A stretch of DNA of 64,000 nt from Mikania micrantha (lineage: Eukaryota; Streptophyta; Magnoliopsida; Asterales; Asteraceae). How positions within the stretch are numbered: the stretch's first letter is position 1; every line of letters starts with the position of its first letter. The position numbers were made by a program, and so were the translations under genes. The notes below the pieces were generated by a model that saw only the letters and a list, made by a program, of their open reading frames with translations, did no database searches and was not told where the DNA came from. The stretch is taken from contig CM018690.1 of the NCBI GenBank assembly GCA_009363875.1, positions 14,973,971 to 15,037,970 of the forward strand. Reading direction: 5' to 3'. Positions 11,201 to 22,693 of the stretch are shown in pieces.

Positions 11201-12658
11201 ACCAATGAACCGACCGATGATCCAAACCATGACTCGACCCATGACACATGACCCGACCCATGATTCGAACAATGATTAAAACCATGACTCGACTTATAAT
11301 TTGTATTCCATTTTATCTTTTTCATGTCTACCAAACAACAAGAAGTAATAAATCATTTCATTACCACATGTAACCAAACATGACAATGGAATGGTAATGA
11401 TCCATTTCTTTCCCATATCCATTCCATTCCCTCGTCCATTCAATTCCTCCATCCATTCCATTCATTCATACCAAACAAACCCTTAGTGTTAGGTATGGTT
11501 TAGTAAACCAAATTATTGGTCATAGAACACAACTATGGCAATATTAACCTAAATCAAGATAAATGAGTTAATATAGATGAAAAATTATTGTAACAACTTA
11601 ACATAATATAGGTCAATATGTGTAACTAAAAATTATAAGAATACATAGATTCAAACAAATAACAATTATAAATAATATATTTGATCATAAAATTAGTAAA
11701 AATTATTCAAATAAATTATTTATAACTAAATTATGTTTTTTTTAAAACAATCTATTTAGATCCAAACGAAAACAACACATTTAAAATCCTATCAAGACCC
11801 AAACCCAATCTAGCCCATTGCCAGATCTAAAACAACCAGCTTATTTTATCAGGCTTAGTATTATAACAGTTTTACCCAACATAAAAATATTTGTTTTTTT
11901 TACAACGTATTTTTTATGCATTTAAAAGAATATTTTTGCGTGAAACTCATTTACAGCAAATTAACATCTCAAACAAATGAGCTTTATCCCAAAGGTTAAA
12001 ACCAATAACAAGTTTCCAAATAAAAGTTACTGAGTTGTTAATGTCTCATTTCATGATTTACGTAAAAAATAAATGCTATAATTTGTAATTGAGTTAAAAG
12101 AAATAAACATAGGAAATATGACCTAAAATATGCCTACTCCGTTAATTATTTCCAACACATTTCTATCTAATGTCACAGAATTTTTTTAACTTTGTGTAAA
12201 ATTGATTTTTAATTTTTCCATTATTTCCTTGTAATAATATAGAAATTAGTCTATTTTACATCTTAGAATAATGCAAATTTTATACCATTCTTTAAACACC
12301 GGATTTCAAAAAATATAAAAAATAATAATGACATAAAAGACAAACTTAAAGTAAGGTATACCTCGCTCTCGCTATCATGTTCATCCGGGTCATAATCGAT
12401 AGCACCTATTGAAGAAGAAGCCACATGACCGACGACGTTCACCGGAATATTATCACCGGCGGTGGAAGATAATGCGGTGGCGGATAGACCGGATGGATGA
12501 AGCGGTTGGATCTCACATTTCATTTGTGTGGAACCGGAATTAAACGGCGAAAAAGAAGAAGAAGATGATGATGATTTGAAGAGGAATTGGCGGAGAAGAA
12601 GTGAAATGTCGTCGGCGTGTTCAGTCGCCGGAGAATATATAGCCGGTGTGTCATACAT
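8234..12658 (-). CDS. SPT/ALC-like: bHLH transcription factor of the SPATULA/ALCATRAZ type
   Basis: Five exons (12658-12362, 9205-9080, 8988-8923, 8832-8767, 8461-8234) join in phase 0 to 260 residues, all with GT-AG introns. The start is the ATG at 12658; a longer frame upstream would need a GTG. Residues 128-190 form the bHLH: basic region KRTRAAEVHNMSEKRRRSR with His136, Glu140 and Arg144 (the 5-9-13 E-box/G-box contacts), helix 1 NEKMKALQKLIPNSNK, and helix 2 TDKASMLDEAIEYLKQLQLQ. An acidic stretch DYDPDEHDSESE ends exon 1 and an Asn-Pro repeat precedes the basic region. In Arabidopsis SPT and ALC act in carpel margin and fruit dehiscence-zone development and dimerise with other bHLH proteins. 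The protein is shorter than SPT (373 residues) and nearer ALC (about 210). Choice between SPT and ALC is not settled. Intron 1 (3156 bp) is swollen by transposons. Confidence 0.93.
10276..10827. mobile_element. MULE-type foldback element nested in the MITE
   Basis: A perfect 9-bp duplication AAAGAAACG flanks it (10267-10275 and 10828-10836). The terminal inverted repeats, beginning GAATTTTTTTTAAAAATGGG, run about 170 bp inward from each end with few mismatches, so the whole 552 bp can fold into one long hairpin. A 9-bp duplication with long inverted repeats is the Mutator-like signature. No transposase. Confidence 0.88.
10464..10650. repeat. Repeated near-palindrome GCCACTCCTAGTGGC
   Basis: Five copies of the near-palindromic core GCCACT(C/A)CTAGTGGC, each set in TTTTYGCC...GGCGAAAA context, occupy the centre of the foldback element. 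Every copy can form its own 6-bp GCCACT/AGTGGC stem. Confidence 0.9.
10950..11300 (-). repeat. Degenerate GGGTCATGG minisatellite
   Basis: Roughly 12- and 24-bp units of the type CGACCCATGACCCAAACC repeat with many point changes. On the minus strand they keep two overlapping frames open (10915-11334 and 10994-11272), giving Gly/His/Ser/Trp-rich peptides. I regard these frames as a by-product of a stop-poor repeat, not a gene. Confidence 0.75.
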
Positions 12659-12870
12659 ATTGGACACTAATTTAACAGAAACAATGGAATTAAAGCAGGC
12701 CTTTTTTGTGTGTTAATAAGTGCGTAGGTTGTGGAGCAGCAATAGAAGAAAGAGTTATGGGCGAGTTAAATAGATGCCTACTTCCTTATTGTCTACAATG
12801 GAGATTGTAGGTGACGAAATGCCACGCGCTCTTCAGAGTGTTAAAATCCAATCCTATATATTCAATTAAT

Positions 12871-13103
12871 ACCAATGAGACATTGCCTCAATGATACCCC
12901 AAGAGTCTTCCAAATGAAAGGTCTTGAGTTCAAATCCTTTCCGCAGTAAAATAGGGGTCTGAGGGAGGTCTGAGGGTTTTCCCAGTGAGGTTTCCTTTTA
13001 GGGTGGTTATTGTGGCTCATGTGAGGTCCATGCAACTAAACCTTGGTGACATGGCCTGGAAACATTGAGTTCACACGTTAGAGACCTTCGCCGTTCAAAA
13101 CAA
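12871..13103 (+). mobile_element. tRNA-derived SINE with 15-bp target duplication
   Basis: ATATATTCAATTAAT flanks the element perfectly at 12856-12870 and 13104-13118. It contains the B-box GAGTTCAAATCC near 12933 and ends GCCGTTCAAAACAA. Same family as the copies at 4581 and 18556, in the opposite orientation. It lies about 0.2 kb upstream of the bHLH start codon, in the promoter region. Confidence 0.9.
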
Positions 13104-13118
13104 ATATATTCAATTAAT

Positions 13119-13645
13119 AAAATAGTAAATTATTGAGATAAAAGTATTTTACTCACTTTTAATCCATATATTTTGTAAATTAGTTACATGTTCTCAAGAT
13201 TTATCACATTTATAATACATATTTCTTAAGTGAGATAATTTGATTAAGTATATGATGGTGATTTGATGATATATAATGTATGAATTACAAATGTTAAAGG
13301 TTCTCAAAAGTATAATAATTTATAAAATTACTATATATACATTTATGAAACGACATCATTGCGAGTGAATAGTAATAATAATTAAATATTAATAATAATT
13401 TAATAACGATTATTATATATTATTAATAGTAATTAAATATTAATAATTAATTAAATATATGATTATGGGTCAAAAATAGCGGCCGATATAATTATAATAA
13501 TTATTATAATATAATATAGATACAATTAAATAATACTTATTATCATTATTATTAATATTTACTATATAATATTAATTAATACTAAATATTATCTTATAGT
13601 TAAATAATAAATTATTATTATATAATAATATTAATTAATTAATAA
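13119..13645. other. Very AT-rich intergenic DNA
   Basis: Runs of TAATAATTAA-type sequence with no coding or RNA gene signal. Confidence 0.6.
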
Positions 13646-14270
13646 CTAGTATACAGGACCTGCGCGTTGCGGCGGGGTCTGATATACAGACGTAAAAAAA
13701 ACCAACAAAACATGAGGTTAAAATCGTGTACAGTAAAATTCACGAAAATACCCTATACAACATCTATAACGTAAGCTTTGAAACTAAGGGTTGAAGATTA
13801 AGAACTTATTTAATAGTAAAGAATGTGATTACAGAAGACTTAAAAAAATGGCCCTGCGTAAATATAGAATTTATAAATGATACAAATATTATAAAATTAT
13901 TAAATGTAAATCGTATATATATGTAGTATATATAATACTCATGGTTTATAAAATTATTAAATCTAAATCGTTTGTGAACTAATTACGATCAAAATGATAT
14001 AAACGATACAAATATTCGATAATGTACAGATGTGTTATAGGCATGTAAACAACGCGCAAAATTTCTGTGACCGTTTGGGTTAGAAATTTATATAAACGTT
14101 CATAAGGCCATTGCGATCAAATTAATATAATTATGACATTTATCAGATAACCTAATGACGCGTTAAAATCATGTGAACATTAAAAATATGTGAGTAAAGT
14201 GAGAGGGGGCTTTAAAAATAAGAGTTCAAAGTTCAGGGCTATAAACGAAAATTTCTAATTAATTGAAAAT
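13646..14270 (-). mobile_element. Helitron-like 3' end, minus orientation
   Basis: Reading the minus strand, a GC-rich CGCCGCAACGCGCAGG segment is followed by CTAG at 13649-13646 and then T, the CTRR|T ending of Helitrons. Sequence from about 14090 to 14270 is an inverted match of about 15590-15780 (shared CTTTGAACTCTTATTTTTAA and TCTCACTTTACTCAC words). The hairpin is less perfect than in the plus-strand partner. The 5' TC end was not located. Confidence 0.6.
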
Positions 14271-14323
14271 TATTGAAATCTATCTTTTGATCATTAGACG
14301 CGGTAGTGAATAGTGATTATTTG

Positions 14324-14580
14324 AGGGTTTGTATCCTGTGAAAACCCGCTATAAGAAAGAAAACCCTTAAACCCTATCTGGACCATTAATTTGGACTTTT
14401 GAAAATAAAATATGTGGTACACATTAAACTTGAATAAAAAATTAGGTTTTGGATAAACAAATCAGTTTTAATGTGGGTTAATGTAGACCACATATTTATT
14501 TTCAAGAATCCAAATCAACAACCCAAATAGGGTTTAAGGGTTTTCTCTCTAAGATTGGGTTTTCACATGATACAAACTAT
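14324..14580. mobile_element. Foldback MITE
   Basis: The ends GGGTTTGTATCCTGTGAAAA and TTTTCACATGATACAAACTA are inverted copies, and the inner AACCCTTAAACCCTAT and ATAGGGTTTAAGGGTT extend the pairing across almost the whole 257 bp. A related single end (GTTCACATGATACAAACTC) occurs at about 18490 and again near 63915. No target duplication was resolved. Confidence 0.7.
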
Positions 14581-15283
14581 ATATATATATATATGTATGT
14601 ATGTGTGTGAGATGTTGGGGCCCACCGTGTGTGTGTGGAAAAGTTAACGCCCACCATGTGTGTGATGTGTGTGTGTGATATTGGTTGTGTGTGTGTGATG
14701 TGTGTGTGGAAAGTGAATAGTGAATTATGTGTGTGAGGAAATCTTTGCAAATTAATATATATAATAATGAATAATTAACTAATAGTTAAAACTTATTTAA
14801 ACAGTTCGATTTATTGTATTTGTTGCGATCGGTTTTGATCTGCGCTTTGATATTCGTGATGTTGTCATCACCACAGGAAGGTATGACTCAACCTTTAGTC
14901 TGAAAATGTAGCAGACGATACATATATTTTAATAATAATAATAATAACTAATAACAACTAATAATAATGAAAATAATTATATAATACTAACGTTAATAAA
15001 AAAATCCGACGAACAAATTAATAGTTATTGCGGTCGATTTTTGGTTATATTTTTTTATGTCCGTGATGTTCCACCGCTGTTGTCATTGGTCAAAACTTTT
15101 GCAGATGTTTTGATTTATTGTTTTAAGATGACTTAGCAGGTGTTGCAATCATTTTTTGGTCCACGTTTTGATATTTATCATGTTGTCATCACAGTATGAC
15201 AATAATGACTACATTTTAGGTTTTGTGTCAGAGCGACAACTGTTATAACATTATATATATTATATATATATATATTTATATAT
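14581..15283. other. Simple-sequence-rich intergenic DNA
   Basis: A TA run at the start, then GTGTGTGTG- and TAATAATAA-rich DNA, and an ATAT run near 15252-15280. No gene seen. Confidence 0.6.
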
Positions 15284-15579
15284 GCATTTAGGAAACACCA
15301 TCTTATTTTATTATTACTATATATACGTTTACGAACTGCAATCATTTTGAGTGAACAGTAATTATACTTTTCTATTCAGAACTTTTTGTTGTTTTTGAGG
15401 AAAAAGTTGCGACAAAAAAATTAGTTTTAATGGCAACCAATAATGAATCGCTGCAAAAAAAATGTGTTTGAACTGGCGAAACCACAGCAAAAAGACAACC
15501 GCTACAAAAAAAATGGAATCGCGAAAAAAAGGAGGCAAACCACGGCAAAAGCTTCAGTAACTCATTCCTAAGGTTTTGA

Positions 15580-16175
15580 ATTAATTTGAATATTTTGTTT
15601 TTAACCCTAAACTTTGAACTCTTATTTTTAAAGCTCCCTCTCACTTTACTCACGTATGTTCACATGATTTTAACACGTCATTAAGTTATCGGATAACAAT
15701 CATGATTATATTAATTTGATCGCAATGACCTCACAAATGTTTATATAAATTTTAAACCCAAACGGTCACGAAAATTTTGCACGTTTTTAACAAGTCTATA
15801 ATGTGTCCGTACATTATCGAATATTCGTATCGTTTATACATTATTTTGACCGTAATTAGTTCATAAACGATTTAGATTTAATAATAATATTTACCTAATA
15901 ATAGTATTAAGATAGTACTAATAATTTACTCAATTTGATCGAATTGTTTAATCATAAGGGAGAAAAAAATCATACTCAATTCGATATATTTGTTTAATCT
16001 TAAGAGAGTTGTTCTGTTGTTAACGCTATCATAATCAAATACTCATATCGGCATAGCGGACACATTTACGATGGTTACCCCTTAAGGTTTTACGTCGTAG
16101 TAACAACACATATTTACGTTTTAATACATGGAATCGTGACGGAATAACCGCGGCAACGCGCGGGTAACCCCCTAG
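15580..16175 (+). mobile_element. Helitron 3' end, plus orientation
   Basis: The hairpin CCGCGGCAACGCGCGG (16148-16163) is followed nine bases later by CTAG (16172-16175) and a T, the hallmark of a Helitron 3' terminus. The interior is the inverted partner of the element at 13646-14270. The 5' boundary is not defined, so the start given is where shared sequence begins. Confidence 0.72.
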
Positions 16176-16411
16176 TTTAATAACAAATCACATGAAATCT
16201 TTAAATAATCACTCTTAATAAAAATAAGAAATTTGTATATTTTGATGATGTGTCTATTTTTATACTCTCAATCACTCATTTGTCTTTTTATATGTGTTAC
16301 CATCACTCTTGGTCATGACTCACCATCTCTTTCTCTCTCCCTCCCTCCGTCCCTCCGTTGCTTCCTGTGACAATGGTCACCACCCATCAATCACACCGCA
16401 TCATCACCCTC

Positions 16412-16413
<2 letters not shown>

Positions 16414-16455
<42 letters not shown>

Positions 16456-16462
16456 TCTCTCT
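16414..16462. repeat. (CT)n microsatellite
   Basis: An almost pure CT run, interrupted by one CA. It sits between two similar 35-bp blocks (TTCCTGTGACAAYGGTCACC). The matching run in the second duplication copy, at about 61853-61890, is shorter. Confidence 0.9.
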
Positions 16463-18555
16463 TCCTTCGTTGTTTCCTGTGACAACGGTCACCACCCATC
16501 AGTCACGCCCTCGTCACATGTGTTGTGTAGTGATCAACAAGCGTAACAAGGACATTCACGCCCTAGTCACCTCTCATTATACATATTCTTGTACTTGTTT
16601 CTTGATTTTAATATTTGTTGATATTAATCATCTTGTATAAACCAATAAAGGTGTATAAGTTATTCTAGCATACATTGTTTCAGAGTTGATTGACCTCGTT
16701 TATAGGTCGTATAATGTGTGTAAATATAGGTATTTGAGTGAAAGTTTAACATGTTTTTTTATTGTGAAAATCACCAACGTAGTGACTAGTGACATGTTAC
16801 TTGTTACAATAGGCCTCTAGCACCTCTAATTAATGAAATAAATCAAAGTGTGAAAGTATACACATAAGCTTCAAACTCAAACACTGTGTTTGCTCTAAAC
16901 AAAGTGTGTTAAATGCACGTCGCTTTTAACAATCATCATTCTTAGATATGTCAGCTCTAAATCATGGTTTTCTTATTGTCATTAATCATTCAAGTTCTTT
17001 TAATGATGCTCACGTGTAGGTAACATCCACTACTTAAGCTTTTTAAGATGTTGATTGGGTTTGATGTCTCTTGGTCTATGAGGATTTGCTTCATTTATTT
17101 TTTGAACCATGAAAATAAGAGATACAAATTTAAGGTCATACACAAGTTATAATACAAAGCTATTTAAAACACTGCTGTAAAATTAACATGGTTACAAACT
17201 CTCATTCAATAACTTTGAGATAGACACAAAATCAACTCCTACTATCTAATGCGATAATCTATGTGTAACCAACCTTTTACAACTAATTGTGTATTTTAAG
17301 TTCGATTAAGGCATGTTGAAATTAATCTTCACTTCGTTTTTGAAATTTATATACATCTCTTACTGTTACTCTAATCATTAATCAATTATAAATACAACGT
17401 AGTTTTGGTTTAAAAAAAATAAAATATTATACGTGTCTCAAACTCGCGATCGAAATAGATCAATATTGAAAAATCCATCCTAGCTTTACTACAAATCCAC
17501 TCAAAACACTTGGGAATTGAAAAATGCACAAACTGGTTCTTCCTCCACTCAAAGCCTCAAGAATTGAAGATGGTGGAGATAAGCGTGGGGAACATTCATT
17601 GCCTTACTGCAGCTTACAAGTAATTTACAAATAAATTCATATCTTTTCTGCTTTTCTCCCACATGCGACCAACACTAAAACTGTTTTGTACTTCCACCTT
17701 ATTATATATAAGATATTTGTGAGTTTTATATTCTAATCTATTTATTAATATAAGTAGCTGGACTACAGATGTTAGGTTATCATTAAAAAAGGAGTAAATT
17801 GCGGAGATAATTTACGCGATTTGTTAGTTTTTCACTTTTAGTTTATAGGTTTTATAAATTTTGCTATGGACTCAAACTTTAAACATTTGTAACACATACA
17901 GTCCTTAGGTGAGGTAATTTAGTTAAGCATTTGATGAAAATTTGGTTACCTAATGACTGTATGTATTACAAATATTTAAACGTTTGAGATCATATGAGTA
18001 ATTTATTACACATATGAACCAAGAGTGAAAATATTAGCAAACTACACGAACCATCTTAACCATTTACACTTAGAGAGAAAAAAACTTTATATAGTTTATG
18101 CCAATTATTGCAAAACACTATTAAGTCATCAAAGAATAATTCTTTTGCTTGATATAAACATTTTAAGTATAATAACCAGGCATGTTATACTTAAAACACA
18201 TGAATTCAATATAAAAAATAATTAAACACCGAACTTATAATAATAATAATAACAACTAAAACAAAAACAAAAACAACAACAAAAATAACAGATAGTAGTA
18301 ACAATGATAAAAATAGTAAATAATACACTCTCCTTCCTAGAAACTACTCAACATAAATGTTCACACCTACTCCTATAGTCATATTGAATCTTGAACATAC
18401 ATATATTGGTAATTTAAGGGTTTATTTTTAATATTTTAAATGAAGGTCTAAATATGATTCGAGAGTTTTCTCTTTTAAAATCGGATGTTCACATGATACA
18501 AACTCTAAATATATTATGATAATAATATTAATAATAATAATAATAATAAGTAGAT

Positions 18556-18787
18556 TTTTTTTTGAACGGCGAAGGTCTCAATCATGTGAACCCACTGTTT
18601 CCAGACCATGTCACCAAGGTCTAGTTACCTGAACCTCCCATGAGCCACCACAACCACACCAAGAGGAAACCCACTGTTAAAACCCCTTGACCTCTCTCAG
18701 ACCCATTTTTCACTGCGGGATGGTTTTGAACTCAAGACCTTCCATTTGATAGAATCTCGGGATACGATTGAGACACTGTCCCATTGG
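18556..18787 (-). mobile_element. tRNA-derived SINE with 15-bp target duplication
   Basis: TAATAATAAGTAGAT flanks the element exactly at 18541-18555 and 18788-18802. The minus strand carries the B-box-like GAGTTCAAAACC and ends CCGTTCAAAAAAAAA. The beginning of the same insertion is present at the end of the window in duplication copy 2. Confidence 0.9.
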
Positions 18788-18802
18788 TAATAATAATAAG
18801 TA

Positions 18803-21200
18803 GATACATTTCAAGTTATTTCAGTCAAACAAACACAATATTCATGAACCAGACATACTTTCTTTCATTTGAAAAACCGATGCCACATGAATTGTCAAAA
18901 TGGTGCTTGGACTTTGGCGGTCAATGAACCATAGAAGCATCCAATCCAGTCCAACGCCAAACCAACACAGATAAATAATAATTACTTAGGTTTCTGTTAA
19001 TACAACGTGGCAAGTCCTTATTGGACCGAAGGATCACATAAATCCAAAAGCCCTAAATGATGATATCCTACATGCGGGCCCACAGGGCAATCAACGTCTT
19101 CATCATCACACGTCACACTAAATTCTTTCCCTCAACACGGCAAGCAAATACCAACCACCTTCTTTCTCGATACTGACGTGTCAATCAAAATAAAATGTCA
19201 TGTTTTCATCTGACGGTTCCGATTTGTTGAAAACCTTGTGACGAGAAGTAAACTGGTACTTACGATTGGGATTGTTGAGGTACGTGGCGTGTTTTGATTG
19301 GTGGTTTAACTAAGTACATATTATGTTCCACTTTTAAAAACAAGCTGGGGGGAGCCCGGGAGGTACAGCTATTTTGCAACCAACTAGTGTTTTCAAACAT
19401 GGATCGGACCGGGTGATCGTGTTTCGGCCACTTAGAAGGTGCAGTTATGTGTTCACAATCATTTTTGAACCAATCGACCGGATTTCCGTCATGCAAACCA
19501 CTTGATTGAACCGGTTTTTTTGCCATATAGTATTTACTTTTTTAATTTTTTAATATAGGGTTAACGCAATAAGGTATAATTAATATCGGATCACTTCCTT
19601 AATCCTTATATATATATAAATATTTATAATGTTATCTAATTTTTAAATCCGGTTCAAGCATTGGCCAGTAAAGAAACCATCGATCTAGTTTTAAAAACAT
19701 TTTTTGCAGACTTAAAAAAAAGGAAATTGCCAAGATCTTACATGTATATAACTATTGGTTCCTATATTTTATAAATTATTTATAGTCTTAAATCTTTAAA
19801 TATTTTTAAAACATATAGTTCTTGGGTTTCATTTTGGTGATGAGTAAAAATATTGTATGTGTAACAAATGTTAAAGGTTTTAGATCATATAAGTAATTTA
19901 TAAAACTTATAAATCAATACTGAAAAACTAGAAAACATTATTCAATTTCAGGATTTTACTCTTATAAAATATAGTTATTTAAATTATTCTTTAAATTTAT
20001 AATTAAGTACACAATTATCTTGACGATTTCATATTTTGCAACATTAAAAAATATATGCATTTAAATAATTCTTCAAATTTAAAATTAGCTAGTGAGCTCC
20101 CCTCGTATTGAGACAGAAATTCTGCTATGATTGTAAAGATTAGAATGCAAACATGATCTTGCATATCAATATGCTGATTGATCAATAATGAATAATAATG
20201 AACATAGATTATATTAAAGCTGTGAATCTACTAAAAACATTGTTGATTCTAGACATGATTCTATTAACCAGATCTGACTGAGTTCTAGTTTAGGAGTATA
20301 ATGAGGAATTGAGGATGGTTATAGAGAGGTTGATTTTTTTTATGAGAGGCCACGAATTATAATGCTGACCAACATTATTATAAAAATTAATCTCCTTCAT
20401 ATATACATATAAGAAAACCCTCCAACTAGGATAAATAAGTATAATTATGTCCATCAAATAATTATTTATTTGACGTGAGTATCTAGATAATTGATCTATG
20501 ATATAAATAATTATGAGGGTCATATACTAAATATTTATTTATTTTAATCTTCTGTTAGCTCTAACATTAAACCCTAAAGTATAGGTTTCGTAGACATATC
20601 CGTTACACAAAAAATGGTCGTGCTTAGTTGTAAAAGTTAGTATAAAAAACACAAACATAAAACAAATAAGTAAAACGTATATACATTAAAAATTATTTTT
20701 ATTTAAATAATATTGTTGTCCATTTTAAGAATTCAATAATACTGTAAAAATGGCCTAAAACTTAGCTCACACAATGCCACTCAGTTATATATAAAAAAGA
20801 AAAGAAAACTTGAGCCATCTCGCTCTGCCAATACAAGTACCCTGTCACGACAATACTAACAATATAACGCATATCAAAACGTAGACAAAAAACCAAGCAC
20901 AATGGTTGTCAATTTTAATGATATTATTGTTTATTTGTAATCATTCAATTATAGCATACAAACAAAACATAAGCACATGATGCTAAAAATCGTAAAACAA
21001 AAATAGTAAAATAAAAAAGGTTCTTGCATTTGCAAAATCTAGCATAAAAATTACGAATAATGATTGGCTTATATAAGGTGGATAGGAATCCAATCATTAA
21101 CGTTGAAAATTTTTGACAACCAATAATTGGCCTCCTATACGTCTCGTATAACCCTATATGAGACCTTTACCAAATTTGTAGAGGGTGTGAAGGGTATGAG
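18803..21200. other. Intergenic DNA, no confident gene
   Basis: Bases 18890-19530 are less AT-rich and contain an 88-codon minus-strand frame (19260-19526) beginning with an ATG (MAKKPVQSSG...). It resembles no family I know and has no visible exons beside it, so I do not call it a gene. The remainder is AT-rich without features. Confidence 0.5.
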
Positions 21201-21386
21201 TAGGGGTGAAGCTTAATAGGGGCCGGGGGCGACCGCCCCTTTTTTTCGTCCGTAGTGTTGATTTTTCAGCCGAAATGTTATTTTTAATTAAAAATCGCGG
21301 TTTCGTCCCCTTGCTTCAAAAATTAACATGTATTATGGGTTTCAAAAATTCTCGCCCCCTCTCACTTTGCCCAAGCTCCGCCACTA
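21201..21386. mobile_element. Probable hAT-like MITE remnant
   Basis: The left end TAGGGGTGAAGCTT and the right end AAGCTCCGCCACTA are imperfect inverted repeats close to the common hAT end CAGTGGCGGAGCTT. No matching 8-bp duplication was found, so the boundaries are approximate. Confidence 0.4.
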
Positions 21387-21501
21387 GTAGCTTTAAGAAT
21401 AACATGACCCTTAGATTTCGTTACAATACTTACACATCTCCAACAAACATGAACGACAAGTTTTAGGTAACAATTGTGTCTTTATGTACTCTAATTTGGG
21501 T

Positions 21502-21652
21502 CAGGGACGGAGGATAATGGTCGATATAATAGTATTTCGTCGGAAAATCCTTCGGTTCCTTTCGTTTTTTCCTAAAAATCTTTCAGCCCACTCCGTTTTC
21601 ATCTTAAAAATCCTTCGGCCCCCTTCGATCTTTTTTTCAAGCTTCATCACTG
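21502..21652. mobile_element. hAT MITE with perfect 8-bp target duplication
   Basis: ATTTGGGT occurs immediately on both sides (21494-21501 and 21653-21660). The 151-bp element starts CAGGGACGGA and ends TTCATCACTG, inverted ends of hAT type. It holds repeated CCTTCGGYYCC blocks. Confidence 0.85.
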
Positions 21653-22017
21653 ATTTGGGTGGTGCACTAGAACTAACCTAAATTGAACTATTTAAATATT
21701 TTCAACCATGATTGCTAGAGATGTGAAAAAAATGAAATGAGAAGCAAGCGGGCTAAAGGGTAAACTAGGGTTTTCAATGCAATCAAAAACTGTTTACAAC
21801 GGAAAAACAAATTGTGCTCGTAACAAAAAAAACCTATTTGGATGATGAATTTCGTTTTTGGTTTAGCTACTAACCGTATTCGAATTTCAAATTCGATTTT
21901 TGGTTCAGTTGTTAGTTTTACAATGAACAAGACAATGAGGAGTTAACTAAACCAATTAGTGTATTTTGTGAAATACCAGAATATCCTTGCAGAAAGGAGT
22001 TAATTTAAAGATATCAC

Positions 22018-22680
22018 TGATGGGAAAAACACGCGACCCGGTCACAACGGTAACAACAAATGCGGAATTATCTTCGTTTGACCAAACTTTCCCAACTCAA
22101 ATGAACCTATGAGGATGCAAACAAATAGAGAATTATAAAACAATAAAGACCACCAAGATTTTTAGGGTGGAAAACCTCTCAAAATGAGAGTAAAAACCAC
22201 GGGACTACTAGAGCCGCTTCAAATCCACTATCACCAAAATTAGAGCAATACAAAGTCTTCTCTAGGTATACTAGAGGCATACAATAACCATCATACACTT
22301 GGAAACACTAACATCAAGCATATGGAAACAAATCAAAGACAAAAGGGAGGAAATAACCACAAAAAGTCTGCTGCAAACAGGAGCTCGAAAACCTGACCTC
22401 CGGACGTTATTAAACAAAATCCACCGTTGGATAAGTTCCCCTAGATGTGACGAAGAAGCTGTCCAAAAATGAAGACGATCCGACGGTTGAAACTCCGGGA
22501 AATCAGCAGGAAACGTGGCTAGGTCAAAAGTGACGAAAATTCCTTTTCTTCTCCCATTTTCTTTTTCTTTGGCTGCTGCTGTTCGATCAGCTCTCTATCT
22601 TTCCCCAAAACAACCAGCAGCTCATTTTAACCCTATGTGTTGTGGGCTTTCTCATGGGCCAAACAAAAATAAGCCCAACA
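22018..22680 (-). repeat. Copia 3' LTR
   Basis: The downstream LTR in the minus-strand sense. It ends TGATGGG on the plus strand at 22018 and meets the polypurine tract at 22681. It differs from the partner LTR at about 12 scattered positions and has the same length. Confidence 0.97.
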
Positions 22681-22693
22681 AATCTCCCCCTTT
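22681..22693 (-). other. Copia polypurine tract
   Basis: The minus strand reads AAAGGGGGAGATT directly before the LTR start TGTTGGGC. This is the expected position and composition of the plus-strand DNA priming site. Confidence 0.9.

Larger units (their letters stand above)
10207..11482. mobile_element. PIF/Harbinger-like MITE with nested insertion
   Basis: The ends GGTAGCGTTTGGTATG and CATACCAAACAAACCC are imperfect inverted repeats flanked by TTA (10204-10206 and 11483-11485), the 3-bp target choice of PIF/Harbinger elements. Subterminal ATGAATGAATGG and CCATTCATTCAT repeats extend the inverted symmetry. The interior holds a nested MULE-type foldback (10276-10827) and a degenerate GACCCATG-type minisatellite. 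A second copy of the family lies at 49575-50207. No transposase is encoded. Confidence 0.8.
9206..12361 (-). other. Transposon-rich first intron of the bHLH gene
   Basis: The donor AG|GTATAC lies at 12362/12361 and the acceptor TTTGTAAAG ends at 9206. Besides the elements listed separately, 9210-10206 and 11870-12361 hold AT-rich sequence with no coding signal. Confidence 0.85.
15284..18573. repeat. Direct long duplication, copy 1
   Basis: This 3290-bp stretch matches 60722-64000 in the same orientation with only scattered substitutions and small indels (for example GCGATCGAAATAG against GCGAAATAG, and different CT-run lengths). It spans a Helitron end, ordinary flanking DNA and the start of a SINE, so it is a locus-level copy and not one mobile element. 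It contains no gene I can recognise. Confidence 0.95.

Noticed and set aside
10915..11334. Gly/His-rich protein gene on the minus strand
   Set aside because: Two overlapping frames are open because the underlying minisatellite has few stops; there is no conserved start or domain.
18025..18225. Conserved 66-residue ORF present twice (also 63449-63649)
   Set aside because: It recurs only because the whole 3.3-kb segment is duplicated; the peptide has no features of a real protein.
19260..19526. 88-codon minus-strand ATG frame in a GC-richer patch
   Set aside because: No homology recognised, no flanking exons, and plausible by chance; kept only as a note in the intergenic entry.
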